Assembly: GCF_020400585.1 (NCBI RefSeq)
Contig: NZ_JAINVF010000035.1
Span: 1-59,356 of the forward strand
Source: Streptomyces sp. NK08204
GTDB lineage: Bacteria > Actinomycetota > Actinomycetes > Streptomycetales > Streptomycetaceae
Length of the DNA stretch: 59,356 nucleotides
Direction of reading: 5' to 3'
Each line of letters opens with the position of its first letter. Positions within the stretch are counted from its first letter, which is position 1. Shown here in pieces: positions 35,752 to 44,691 of the stretch. The translations under genes were made by a program, and so were the position numbers. A model generated the notes under the pieces. That model was not told the DNA's origin and made no database searches. It saw only the letters and a program-made list of their open reading frames with translations.

Positions 35752-36924
35752 ATGAGCAGCACCGTCATCACCAACATCGCCACGCTGGTCACCAACGACA
35801 CCTCCCTCGGTGACAGGTCCGCCCTCGGTCTGATCCAGGACGCGGCCGTCGTCATCGACGGCGACCGCGTCGCGTGGACCGGTGAATCCAGCAAAGCACC
35901 CGCCACTGACAACCGGGTCGACGCGGGCGGCCGGGCGGTGCTGCCGGGCTTCGTGGACTCCCACTCCCACCTGGTCTTCGCCGGTGACCGCACACAGGAG
36001 TTCAACGCCCGCATGTCCGGCCGCTCCTACACGGCGGGCGGCATCCGCACCACGGTCGCGGCCACCCGCGCCGCGACGGACGAGGAACTCGAGGCGAACC
36101 TCACCCGTTACCTGTCCGAGGCCCTCCGCCAGGGCACGACCACGTTCGAGACCAAGTCGGGCTACGGTCTGACGGTCGAGGACGAGTCCCGCGCCCTGCG
36201 CATCGCGGCGAAGCACACCGACGAGGTCACCTACCTCGGCGCCCACATCGTGTCCCCGGACTACGCCGACGACCCGGCCGCCTACGTGGCCCTGGTCACC
36301 GGCGAGATGCTGGACGCCTGCGCGCCGCACGCCCGCTGGATCGACGTGTTCTGCGAGAAGGGCGCCTTCGACGGCGACCAGGCCCGCGCGATCCTCACCG
36401 CGGGCAGGGCCAGGGGCCTGCACCCGCGCGTCCACGCCAACCAGCTCTCCTACGGCCCCGGCGTCCAGCTGGCCGTGGAACTGGACGCGGCCAGCGCGGA
36501 CCACTGCACCCACCTCACGGACGAGGACGTCGACGCCCTGGCGAACAGCCGCACCGTCGCCACCCTCCTGCCCGGCGCGGAGTTCTCCACCCGCGCCGAA
36601 TGGCCGGACGCCCGCCGCCTCCTGGACGCCGGCGTCACGGTCGCCCTGTCCACGGACTGCAACCCGGGCTCGTCCTTCACCTCGTCCGTGCCCTTCTGCA
36701 TCGCCCTGGCCGTCCGGGACATGCGGATGACCCCCGACGAGGCGGTCTGGTCGGCCACGGCGGGCGGCGCGGCAGCCCTCCGCCGCACCGACATCGGCCG
36801 GCTCACCCCGGGTGCCCGAGCCGACCTGACGCTTCTGGACGCCCCCAGCCACGTCCACCTGGCCTACCGCCCGGGGGTGCCGCTGGTGAGCGGAGTGTGG
36901 CGCGGGGGCGTACGGGTCGTCTGA
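35752..36924 (+). CDS. hutI: Imidazolonepropionase
   Basis: 390 residues. Hydrolyses imidazolone propionate to N-formimino-L-glutamate. Metal-binding HxH in DSHSHLVFAGDR (about residue 69), the family segment FNARMSGRSYTAGGIRTTVAATR, ETKSGYGL, RVHANQL with the metal His, and STDCNPGSS with the metal Asp. ATG 35752 is chosen 35 bp after the hutF stop. The same frame stays open far upstream (to 34213), but that part is shadow of hutF. Last gene of the operon, ahead of a terminator. Confidence 0.96.
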   Translation: MSSTVITNIATLVTNDTSLGDRSALGLIQDAAVVIDGDRVAWTGESSKAPATDNRVDAGGRAVLPGFVDSHSHLVFAGDRTQEFNARMSGRSYTAGGIRTTVAATRAATDEELEANLTRYLSEALRQGTTTFETKSGYGLTVEDESRALRIAAKHTDEVTYLGAHIVSPDYADDPAAYVALVTGEMLDACAPHARWIDVFCEKGAFDGDQARAILTAGRARGLHPRVHANQLSYGPGVQLAVELDAASADHCTHLTDEDVDALANSRTVATLLPGAEFSTRAEWPDARRLLDAGVTVALSTDCNPGSSFTSSVPFCIALAVRDMRMTPDEAVWSATAGGAAALRRTDIGRLTPGARADLTLLDAPSHVHLAYRPGVPLVSGVWRGGVRVV

Positions 36925-36976
36925 CCGGAGCAGCGGTCGTAAGAGCCGCACGCGCTCAACCGCCCCGAGAACGGCG

Positions 36977-37007
36977 GAGCGGCCCGGCGTTGACGGCCGG
37001 GCCGCTC
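36977..37007. terminator. Bidirectional terminator, hutI / sigma factor
   Basis: A 12-bp stem GAGCGGCCCGGC/GCCGGGCCGCTC with a 7-base loop between convergent genes. Confidence 0.85.
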
Positions 37008-37038
37008 CCCGAGCGCGGACGGACGTGCACCCCGCGGG

Positions 37039-37938
37039 TCACTCCTCCAGTGTCAGCCCCTTGCGCAGGCGTACCAGCGTGCGGGACAGCAGCCGGGACA
37101 CGTGCATCTGGGAGATGCCGAGTTCGTCGCCGATCTCCGACTGGGTCATGCCCGCCACGAAGCGCAGGGACAGGATCTTCCGGTCCCGGGACGGGAGTTC
37201 GGCGATCAGCGGCTTGAGCGACTCGATGTACTCGATGCCCTCGAGCCCGTGGTCCTCGTACCCGATACGGTCGGCGAGCGCGCCCTCGGACTCGTCCTCC
37301 TCCGGCTGGGCGTCCAGCGAGGAGGCGGTGTACGCGTTCGAGGCGGCCATGCCCTCCACGACCTCCTCGTCGGACAGGCCGAGGCGCTCGGCCAGTTCCG
37401 CGACCGTGGGCGCGCGGTCCAGCTGCTGGGCCAGCTCGTCCCCGGCCTTGGCCAGGTCCAGCCGCAGCTCCTGCAGCCGGCGCGGGACGCGCACGGACCA
37501 CGAGGTGTCACGGAAGAAACGCTTGATCTCGCCGATGATGGTCGGCATCGCGAAGGTGGGGAACTCGACGCCGCGCGAGAGCTCGAAGCGGTCGATCGCC
37601 TTGATCAGCCCTATCGTGCCGACCTGGATGATGTCCTCCATCGGCTCGCTGCGGGAGCGGAAGCGGGAGGCGGCGAACTTGACGAGTGCGAGGTTCAGCT
37701 CGACCAGGGTGTTGCGGACGTACGAGTACGCGTGCGTCCCTTCCTCCAGCGACTGGAGCCGCTCGAAAAGGGTCTTGGACAGGGCCCGGGCGTCGACCGG
37801 GTCGACCTCGTCGTAAGGGGGGATCTCCGGGAGTCCCTCGAAGGGGTCGAGGGGTTCGGTGGGACGATGTTCCAGCTGTTCCGGTGGGGGTGTCGACGTC
37901 GCGGTCGGGGTGTGCGATGCGTCGAGCCGGGGTGACAT
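37039..37938 (-). CDS. sigI: RNA polymerase sigma factor, SigB/SigF/SigG family (SigI-like)
   Basis: 299 residues. Region 2 with the core-binding/-10 segments DIIQVGTIGLIKAIDRFELSRG and FPTFAMPTIIGEIKRFFRDT, region 3 RLQELRLDLAKAGDELAQQL, and region 4 ending in the HTH MTQSEIGDELGISQMHVSRLLSRTL. GGAGGG precedes ATG 37938; earlier in-frame ATGs at 37950 and 37962 are less well spaced. The divergent neighbours encode an anti-sigma antagonist and an anti-sigma kinase. S. coelicolor has sigI in this setting next to the hut genes, hence the symbol. Confidence 0.88.
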   Translation of the reverse strand: MSPRLDASHTPTATSTPPPEQLEHRPTEPLDPFEGLPEIPPYDEVDPVDARALSKTLFERLQSLEEGTHAYSYVRNTLVELNLALVKFAASRFRSRSEPMEDIIQVGTIGLIKAIDRFELSRGVEFPTFAMPTIIGEIKRFFRDTSWSVRVPRRLQELRLDLAKAGDELAQQLDRAPTVAELAERLGLSDEEVVEGMAASNAYTASSLDAQPEEDESEGALADRIGYEDHGLEGIEYIESLKPLIAELPSRDRKILSLRFVAGMTQSEIGDELGISQMHVSRLLSRTLVRLRKGLTLEE

Positions 37939-38181
37939 GGTGCCCTCCATCGTTCTCGGCATAAGGCTGCCGAAGCCTGCGTGCACTGCAGTGTGCGGCG
38001 CCTCCAAAGCCGGCGTGTAGGTGTACGTGTCCCTACTAGGCCTACCCGCTTCGCCGGGGCGACCGCAACTGCGCCCCGTGGCGATATGCCCTAATATGCG
38101 CGGTTGTTCAGGTGTCGGAGTGCGCAGGGAAGGCGTAGTGTTCGAGGGCATCAGCAGCCACGACCTCGGGAGAGAGACGGC

Positions 38182-38631
38182 ATGGACCACGGGACGGTCG
38201 GCAGCGCACAGTCGGGCCGGCTTCTGGTGGAGGTGCGGGAAGAGGGCTCCAGTGCCGTTGTGACACCGGCGGGGGAGCTGGATCACCACACCGCCGATCT
38301 GCTGCGCGAGCCCATCGACGACCTCCTGGGCAAGGGCTTCTCGCGGTTGGTCGTGGACTGCTCACGGCTGGAGTTCTGCGACTCCACGGGCCTGAACGTC
38401 CTGCTCGGCACCCGGCTGAAGGCCGAGGCCGCAGGCGGTGGGGTCCATCTCGCGGGCATGCTCCCCGTCGTCGCGCGCGTGTTTGAGATCACGGGGGCCG
38501 GGGCGGTCTTCACCGTCCACGACCGCGTCGAGGAGGCCCTGGCCGACACCGCCGACACCGCCGACACCGCCGACAGCGGCGACACCGCCGACACCGACGA
38601 CAGCGGCGACAGCGACGACAGGGCCGACTGA
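38182..38631 (+). CDS. arsI: STAS-domain anti-sigma factor antagonist (ArsI-like)
   Basis: 149 residues. STAS domain (about 12-112) with VVTPAGELDHHTADLLREP and the phosphorylatable Ser in LEFCDSTGLNVLLG. When unphosphorylated it should bind the anti-sigma factor and release the sigma factor. The last about 30 residues are an acidic ADT/SGD repeat encoded by a 9-bp GCCGACACC-type tandem repeat. ATG 38182 preceded by GAGAG. Confidence 0.87.
   Translation: MDHGTVGSAQSGRLLVEVREEGSSAVVTPAGELDHHTADLLREPIDDLLGKGFSRLVVDCSRLEFCDSTGLNVLLGTRLKAEAAGGGVHLAGMLPVVARVFEITGAGAVFTVHDRVEEALADTADTADTADSGDTADTDDSGDSDDRAD
38537..38622 (+). repeat. 9-bp GCCGACACC-type tandem repeat inside the antagonist gene
   Basis: About nine copies of GCCGACACC and variants (GCCGACAGCGGC, ACCGACGACAGC) encode the acidic tail. 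Copy-number change in steps of 9 bp keeps the frame. Confidence 0.85.
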
Positions 38632-38842
38632 GTCCGCGTTTCCGCCGTCCCCGCGCCGTTCCCGCACACGGTTGCGCCGGGTGTTGCACCGGTCACCCCC
38701 AACGCGGGGGTGTTCCGCCGCAGCGGCCGGGCAGGAGACGGGGGGATGCGAACGACGGGCGGCCGGTGTACGGACCGGCCGGCACCGACCGGTGCCGGAA
38801 TTCTTCCATCGTGAACTGGTGAATCGGTGAGGTGAAGCGCTG

Positions 38843-39343
38843 ATGAGCACCCCCCGGCCCTGCTCGCCGGGCGACCGCGCCCCGGAGCCCAGCGGCGCTT
38901 CGGTGACGTCCGGGGGCGCCCCGGCGGCCCCGGCGCGGCAGGCCCGCAGGCTGCGCCTGGACGGTGCGAGCGGGGTCGTCCCGCTCGCCCGCGACTTCGC
39001 CCGCCAGGCGCTGTACGCGTGGGGCTGGCTGCCCGCCGCCACCGCCGACCAGCGGGCCGCCGCCGAGGACGTGCTGCTCGTCGTCTCGGAACTGGTCACC
39101 AACGCCTGCCTGCACGCCGAGGGGCCCGAGGAGCTGTACATCGCCTGTGACAACAAGGTGATCCGGCTGGAGGTCTCCGACCGCGGCGCCGGCCAGCCCG
39201 CTCCGCGCACCCCGCACCGTGCGGGCCGCCCCGGCGGACACGGCATGTTCATCGTGCAGCGGCTGTGCCTGGACTGGGGTGTCGTCCGCACCCCGGGCCG
39301 CTCGGGCAAGACCGTGTGGGCGGAACTGGGCGCGCCGTCCTGA
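38843..39343 (+). CDS. prsI: Anti-sigma factor, HATPase_c serine kinase (PrsI-like)
   Basis: 166 residues. GHKL-type ATPase with N-box SELVTNACLHA, G1 box DRGAGQPAP and G2 box GGHGMFIVQRL, all in RsbW/SpoIIAB style; an N-terminal about 35 residues is disordered and Pro/Ala rich. Expected to bind the neighbouring sigma factor and phosphorylate the STAS antagonist. It follows the antagonist gene on the same strand, 211 bp apart. Confidence 0.87.
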   Translation: MSTPRPCSPGDRAPEPSGASVTSGGAPAAPARQARRLRLDGASGVVPLARDFARQALYAWGWLPAATADQRAAAEDVLLVVSELVTNACLHAEGPEELYIACDNKVIRLEVSDRGAGQPAPRTPHRAGRPGGHGMFIVQRLCLDWGVVRTPGRSGKTVWAELGAPS

Positions 39344-39885
39344 CGCGGGTCGCCCCGGACACCGCTTCCTCCCACGTCCCTCACGCGCGCCGACCGGCAC
39401 AACTCCGGCGTGTGTGTCTTCCTTCCGCACGATCCCGGGCGTACCTCGACGGCATGTGGTGTGCCGTCAGAAACGGATCGGGAGGACCGACGTGAGTGCA
39501 CGCCGAAGGGGACGGTGCGGAAGGCGGCGACCCTCCGGGTGACGGGCGTCGGCGGCGGCACCGACGCCGGCAGGACGGCGGGAGTTACGACCTCTTGGCG
39601 CAGTTCAAGAAGCCGGTGACGAACAGCCCCGCCGACATCCCGAAGGACTCCGTGAAGCCCTCGACGGAGGAACCACGGCCTGCACACCCACGAGGACGGC
39701 GGTCTCGCTCACCCTGGACACGTCCAGCAGCCGGGCGGCGCCACGGGCGGCACGTCGTCGTACGGGGTTCCCCGGCCCCGGCCCCGGCAGCGGCAGTGGC
39801 AGTGGCAGTGGCGGTGGCTCCGGCGGACTCGCCCGGACCGGAGCCGAGGACCACGGCGCCCGGAAGGTGACGCGAGGAGACGAAG
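39344..39885. other. Long intergenic region without a convincing gene
   Basis: About 540 bp. Several short frames on both strands are Arg/Ala/Pro-rich and have no Shine-Dalgarno or recognisable domain. It contains a GGCAGTGGCAGTGGCAGTGGC simple repeat around 39787-39815 (shown only in part). It may hold a decayed gene. Confidence 0.5.
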
Positions 39886-39919
39886 AGGGCCACCGCACCC
39901 GCAGGGATGCGATGGCCCT
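39886..39919 (-). terminator. Terminator of the peptide transporter gene
   Basis: A 15-bp imperfect stem beginning AGGGCCA and ending TGGCCCT around a GCAG loop, 20 bp past the stop on the minus strand. Confidence 0.8.
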
Positions 39920-39939
39920 CATCAGAGCTTCGGGCTACG

Positions 39940-41445
39940 TCAGCGCACGTCGCCCATCAGCTTGTTGACCTTGTTCCGGTACATCCACACCGCGACACCG
40001 GCGACCACGGCGAGCACGGCCTCCAGGGCGACGAAGCCGGTCCTGTCGAGGTTGACCCCGCCGACGGCCGGGTTGGACAGCAGCGCGGTGATCGAGTCGC
40101 CCGCGGTGACCGCGAGGAACCAGACGCCCATCATCTGCGAGGCGTACTTCTTCGGCGCCATCTTCGTCGTCACGGACAGACCCACCGGCGACAGCGTCAG
40201 CTCGCCGATCGTCTGGACGAAGTAGATCCCGACCAGCCACATCGCCGCGGCCTTGTGACCGCCGTCGGCGATCGACAGCGGGGCGAGGAAGAGGAAGAAG
40301 GACGCGCCGATCATCACCAGACCGGAGGCGAACTTCACGATCGTGCTCGGCTCCTTGCCGCGCCGGTTCAGCCACAGCCACAGCCAGGCGAAGACGGGCG
40401 CCAGAGCCATGATCATGACCGGGTTGACCGACTGGTACCAGGAGACCGGGAACTCCCAGCCGAGGACCGAGTTCTCGGCCTTGCCGTCGGCGAAGATCGA
40501 CAGGGTCGAGCCGCCCTGGTCGTAGATCATCCAGAAGACCGCGGCGGCGACGAAGAACCAGACGTACGCCGACACCCGCGAACGCTCGGCGGAGTCGAGG
40601 TCCTTGTCCTTCAGGATCCGGGTGATGACCACGATCGGCACGATGAGGCCGATGACGGTGAGCGGGATCAGCGCCCAGTTCAGCGTGAAGTGGCCGGAGA
40701 AACCGACGATGCCGTAGAAGACTGCGGCGATCGCCAGCCAGACCAGGCCCTTGCGCAGGGTGGCGGCCTTCTCCTCGGCGGACAGCGGCGTGGGGACGAC
40801 GCTGCTCTTCTCGCTCAGATGACGGCTGCCGAGCAGGTACTGGGCCAGGCCCAGCGCCATGCCGAGCGCGGCCAGCGCGAAGCCGAAGTGCCAGTTGACG
40901 TTCTCACCGATGGTGCCGATGACCAGCGGCGCGGCGAAGGCACCCAGGTTGATGCCGATGTAGAAGAGGGTGAAGCCACCGTCACGGCGCGGGTCGTCCG
41001 GGCCCTTGTAGAGGTGACCCACCATCGTGGAGATGTTGGCCTTCAGCAGGCCCGAGCCGATGGCGACGAGACCGAGGCCGACGAAGAAGCTCGCCGTGAC
41101 CGGCAGGGCGAGGCACAGGTGGCCGAGCATGATGATCAGACCCGAGACGGCGACCGTCTTGCGGGGGCCGAGCACGCGGTCGGCGAACCAGCCGCCGGGC
41201 AGGGCGAGCAGGTACACGAGCGACACGTACACCGAGTAGATCGCGGTCGCGGTGCCCGCGTTCAGGTGCAGGCCGCCCGGGGCCACCAGGTACAGCGGGA
41301 GCAGGGCCCTCATGCCGTAGTAGGAGAAACGCTCCCACATCTCGGTCATGAAGAGGGTGGCCAGGCCGCGGGGGTGGCCGAAGAAGGTCTTCTCGGAGCC
41401 GGGGGTGCCCGGTCGGACCGAGTCCTTCGTCAGGCTGGACGCCAT
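39940..41445 (-). CDS. POT/PTR2 family proton-dependent oligopeptide transporter
   Basis: 501 residues, 12-14 transmembrane helices. Di/tripeptide:H+ symporter. Family motifs: FMTEMWERFSYYGMRALLPLY (ExxER of helix 1), GGWFADRVLGPRKT, and the PTR2 signature FTLFYIGINLGAF. The late helix motif QTIGELTLSPVGLS carries the conserved Glu. ATG 41445; the open frame upstream is Arg/Pro rich and not conserved. Confidence 0.93.
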   Translation of the reverse strand: MASSLTKDSVRPGTPGSEKTFFGHPRGLATLFMTEMWERFSYYGMRALLPLYLVAPGGLHLNAGTATAIYSVYVSLVYLLALPGGWFADRVLGPRKTVAVSGLIIMLGHLCLALPVTASFFVGLGLVAIGSGLLKANISTMVGHLYKGPDDPRRDGGFTLFYIGINLGAFAAPLVIGTIGENVNWHFGFALAALGMALGLAQYLLGSRHLSEKSSVVPTPLSAEEKAATLRKGLVWLAIAAVFYGIVGFSGHFTLNWALIPLTVIGLIVPIVVITRILKDKDLDSAERSRVSAYVWFFVAAAVFWMIYDQGGSTLSIFADGKAENSVLGWEFPVSWYQSVNPVMIMALAPVFAWLWLWLNRRGKEPSTIVKFASGLVMIGASFFLFLAPLSIADGGHKAAAMWLVGIYFVQTIGELTLSPVGLSVTTKMAPKKYASQMMGVWFLAVTAGDSITALLSNPAVGGVNLDRTGFVALEAVLAVVAGVAVWMYRNKVNKLMGDVR

Positions 41446-41963
41446 GGTCGTTCCTTGCTGGTCGGGACGCGCGTTGGAGCGCTGCGCGCCCGGGTGGGGG
41501 TGCGGCCGGCACCGGCAAGGTCGGTCGTCCACCCCCACGCCCAGGGGGTTTCCGCTCCGGGTCGCGGAGCGGCGGACGGCGACCACCGGGATCCACGCCC
41601 CACGCGTTTCCGCGTCCGGGGCCCGGCCAGAGGTCATTCCTTTCAAGGCCGGTGTTCAGCGCTGAGGTTCAGTCGCTGATGTTCACCGACCCGTACACAA
41701 AAGAGACCTTCAGCGTCATCTGCTCGCCAAAGGTCCCCGGTGCACTACAGGCGTTCCACGTCACCATACGGCAGGACAGTGCCGGATATGGAAGGACTTG
41801 AGACGCGGATCACAGGTGTCCAGGGAACCGCGCGACCTGTTTCGAAGGTGTTATCTACGATCGCATCCCACGAGCAATGGTCCGTACCACCGGGTTGTGA
41901 AGGTAAGAATCCCCGGCCGCGGTCACACCCCGGCACTGCACGCGGGCGGTCTACCATCACCTC
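41446..41963. other. Divergent promoter region, peptide transporter / response regulator
   Basis: 518 bp without a convincing gene. The transporter promoter is on the minus strand and the response-regulator promoter on the plus strand. A locally AT-richer stretch lies at 41840-41880. I could not assign boxes. Confidence 0.5.
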
Positions 41964-42641
41964 ATGACCCGTGTACTGCTCGCCGAGGACGACGCGTCCA
42001 TCTCGGAGCCGCTGGCCCGCGCGCTGCGCCGCGAGGGCTACGACGTCGAGGTGCGCGAGGACGGCCCCACCGCACTCGACGCCGGAATGCAGGGCGGCGT
42101 CGATCTGGTCGTGCTGGACCTGGGCCTGCCCGGTATGGACGGCCTGGAGGTCGCCCGCCGGTTGCGCGCCGACGGCCACACCGTGCCGATCCTCATCCTG
42201 ACCGCGCGGGCCGACGAGGTGGACACCGTCGTCGGTCTGGACGCGGGCGCCGACGACTACGTCACCAAGCCCTTCCGGCTCGCCGAACTGCTCGCCCGGG
42301 TCCGGGCGCTGCTGCGGCGCGGCGCGGCCGAGCCACAGCAGCCGCCGGCCACCCACGGTGTGCGGATCGACGTCGAGTCGCACCGCGCATGGATGGGCGA
42401 CGAGGAACTGCAGCTCACCGCGAAGGAGTTCGACCTGCTGCGGGTGCTGGTCCGCGACGCCGGCCGCGTGGTGACCCGGGACCAGCTGATGCGCGAGGTC
42501 TGGGACACCACGTGGTGGTCGTCGACCAAGACCCTGGACATGCACATCTCCTGGCTCCGCAAGAAGCTCGGCGACGACGCCGCGAACCCTCGCTACATCG
42601 CGACGGTACGGGGAGTCGGTTTCCGCTTCGAGAAGAGCTGA
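41964..42641 (+). CDS. OmpR-family response regulator
   Basis: 225 residues. Receiver domain (1-120) with the acidic pocket EDD (8-10), phospho-acceptor Asp52 in VVLDLGLPGMDG and Lys in DYVTKPF; the C-terminal winged-helix DNA-binding domain (about 130-225) has LTAKEFDLLRVLVRD and TLDMHISWLRKKLGDD. It precedes its histidine kinase by 44 bp. Target genes unknown. Confidence 0.94.
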   Translation: MTRVLLAEDDASISEPLARALRREGYDVEVREDGPTALDAGMQGGVDLVVLDLGLPGMDGLEVARRLRADGHTVPILILTARADEVDTVVGLDAGADDYVTKPFRLAELLARVRALLRRGAAEPQQPPATHGVRIDVESHRAWMGDEELQLTAKEFDLLRVLVRDAGRVVTRDQLMREVWDTTWWSSTKTLDMHISWLRKKLGDDAANPRYIATVRGVGFRFEKS

Positions 42642-42685
42642 ACCCGCGCCCGGGTTCAGCGGGGCACCTCTGTAGGTAACGGACC

Positions 42686-43957
42686 ATGCGCCGCCGTCTC
42701 ATCCAGTCCACGCTCGCCGTCGTCCTCGTGGTGATCGCCGTCTTCGGCGTCTCCCTGGTGATCGTGGAGACCCGGACCATCACCAACAGCGCCCAGGAAC
42801 GGGTGGACTCCGAGGCGGTCCGGCTGGCCAGCATCGTGGACAGCCGGATCCTCGCCGCGGAGAACGTCAACGCGGACGCGCTGCGCAACCCGGTCAGCAG
42901 GGACCAGTTCGTGCTGATCCGGATGCCGGGCCGGGCGCCGATCGAGATCGGCACCAGGCCGAAGGGCGACGTCATCCACGCCACGCAGCGGGGCGAGGAG
43001 GGCGAGACGGTCACCGTGCAGGAACCGCGCTCCGCGGTGACCCGCGAGGTCGGCCGCACCCTGCTGATCATCGGGCTGGTGGCGCTGCTCGCGGTGGTCG
43101 CCGCCGTGCTGCTCGCCGTGCGCCAGGCCAACCGCCTCGCCTCCCCGCTCACCGACCTCGCCGAGACCGCCGAGCGCCTCGGTTCGGGCGACCCGCGCCC
43201 CCGGCACAAGCGCTACGGCGTCCCCGAGCTGGACCGGGTCGCCGATGTCCTGGACTCGTCCGCCGAGCGCATCGGGCGCATGCTGACAGCCGAGCGACGT
43301 CTTGCCGCCGACGCCTCCCACCAGCTGCGTACGCCCCTGACCGCGCTGTCCATGCGGCTGGAGGAGATCACCCTCACCGACGACCCGGAGACGGTGAAGG
43401 AGGAGGCGAACGTCGCGCTCACCCAGGTCGAACGGCTGACCGACGTGGTGGAGCGGCTGCTGACGAACTCCCGCGACCCGCGCACCGGCTCCGCCGTCCC
43501 CTTCGACCTGGACGAGGTCATCCAGCAGCAGCTCGCCGAGTGGCGGCCCGCCTACCGCAGCGCGGGCCGGGCCGTCGTCAGCTCCGGCAAGCGGCATCTG
43601 CAGGCCGTCGGCACCCCGGGCGCCGTCGCGCAGGTGCTGGCCGCGCTGATCGAGAACTCGCTGATGCACGGTGGCGGGACCGTCGCCCTGCGCACCCGGG
43701 TCACCGGCAACCAGGCGGTGGTGGAGGTCACCGACGAGGGGCCCGGCGTCCCGCCGGACCTGGGCGCGCGGATCTTCGAGCGCACGATCAGCGGCCGGAA
43801 CTCGACGGGGATCGGGCTGGCCGTGGCCCGCGACCTCGCGGAGGCCGACGGCGGCCGGCTGGAACTGCTGCAGTCCCAGCCGCCGGTGTTCGGCCTGTTC
43901 CTGTCCCGCACACCCCCGGTCCGCAAACCGGACGACAGCCACCCGACGGTCCGCTAG
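42686..43957 (+). CDS. Sensor histidine kinase
   Basis: 423 residues. Two transmembrane helices (about 8-28 and 126-146) flank a short extracytoplasmic sensor region of about 95 residues. HAMP-like segment follows, then the H-box ADASHQLRTPLTAL with His212 and the HATPase with N-box LAALIENSLMHGG, G1 DEGPGVPPD and G2 NSTGIGLAVARDLAEADGG. It forms a two-component operon with the upstream regulator. Signal unknown. Confidence 0.93.
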   Translation: MRRRLIQSTLAVVLVVIAVFGVSLVIVETRTITNSAQERVDSEAVRLASIVDSRILAAENVNADALRNPVSRDQFVLIRMPGRAPIEIGTRPKGDVIHATQRGEEGETVTVQEPRSAVTREVGRTLLIIGLVALLAVVAAVLLAVRQANRLASPLTDLAETAERLGSGDPRPRHKRYGVPELDRVADVLDSSAERIGRMLTAERRLAADASHQLRTPLTALSMRLEEITLTDDPETVKEEANVALTQVERLTDVVERLLTNSRDPRTGSAVPFDLDEVIQQQLAEWRPAYRSAGRAVVSSGKRHLQAVGTPGAVAQVLAALIENSLMHGGGTVALRTRVTGNQAVVEVTDEGPGVPPDLGARIFERTISGRNSTGIGLAVARDLAEADGGRLELLQSQPPVFGLFLSRTPPVRKPDDSHPTVR

Positions 43958-43993
43958 GCGCCCCCCTCGGCCGCGCCGTCCGCCCGCGGGGCC

Positions 43994-44497
43994 TCAGCGC
44001 ACGCGCTGGGCGGGGCGCGGCTTGCCGGACCCGGCCGCCAGGACCGACTCCGCGCTCGCGACGGCCTCCCGGGCCGGCAGGGCGCGGAACACCCACGTGC
44101 GGTACGACCAGAACCGGAACAGCGTCGCGACGCCGATGCCCACGAACTTGAAGACGTTGCTCTGCAGCTGGCTGTCCCAGCCGAAGCCGTACGTCGCCAC
44201 GAACAGGACGCCGTTCTCGATCACCAGGCCGATCGCGCTGAACAGCAGGAACAGCGTGAGTTCCCGGGTGCGACCGCCCTTGTCGCGGTCCCGGTACGTC
44301 CAGTAACGGAAGCCCACGTAGTTGAAGACGATCGCGACGACGGTCGCGATGATGCCGGCGCGCACCACCGGCAGGTCCGAGACGTGCCGGACCAGGTTGA
44401 ACACACCGAGGTTGACGAGGACCCCGGCGCCGCCGACGGCGCCGAACTTGGCGACCTCGCCCGCGAGCCGTTGCAGCCCCGAGGAACGTTGTTCCAT
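43994..44497 (-). CDS. GtrA family membrane protein
   Basis: 167 residues with four transmembrane helices starting KFGAVGGAGVLVNLGVFNLV, the GtrA pattern, and ending in RFWSYRTWVFR. GtrA-like proteins are thought to move polyprenyl-linked sugars across the membrane for cell-wall or polysaccharide glycosylation. Start ATG 44497; convergent with the kinase, divergent from purK. Confidence 0.9.
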   Translation of the reverse strand: MEQRSSGLQRLAGEVAKFGAVGGAGVLVNLGVFNLVRHVSDLPVVRAGIIATVVAIVFNYVGFRYWTYRDRDKGGRTRELTLFLLFSAIGLVIENGVLFVATYGFGWDSQLQSNVFKFVGIGVATLFRFWSYRTWVFRALPAREAVASAESVLAAGSGKPRPAQRVR

Positions 44498-44691
44498 GGC
44501 TGTGCAGCTCCCGTCCGTAGGCTTCGTCAACCCCGCCATGCTAACCAGCGCGCCTGCCGGCTGCCCGGGGACGGGGCCACAGCTCGGAAACAGGTCGGAA
44601 AGAGCCCGGAAAGTGCCGAGTAAGAGCGCGGATGACAGAAGGCGGGAGGGATGCGATCCGGCCAGGTCGGCCTGGCCGATACCCTAGGGGT

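Noticed and set aside
39410..39893. Small ORFs between the anti-sigma and transporter genes
   Set aside because: Frames are Arg/Ala/Pro rich, overlap each other on both strands and lack Shine-Dalgarno sequences or recognisable domains.
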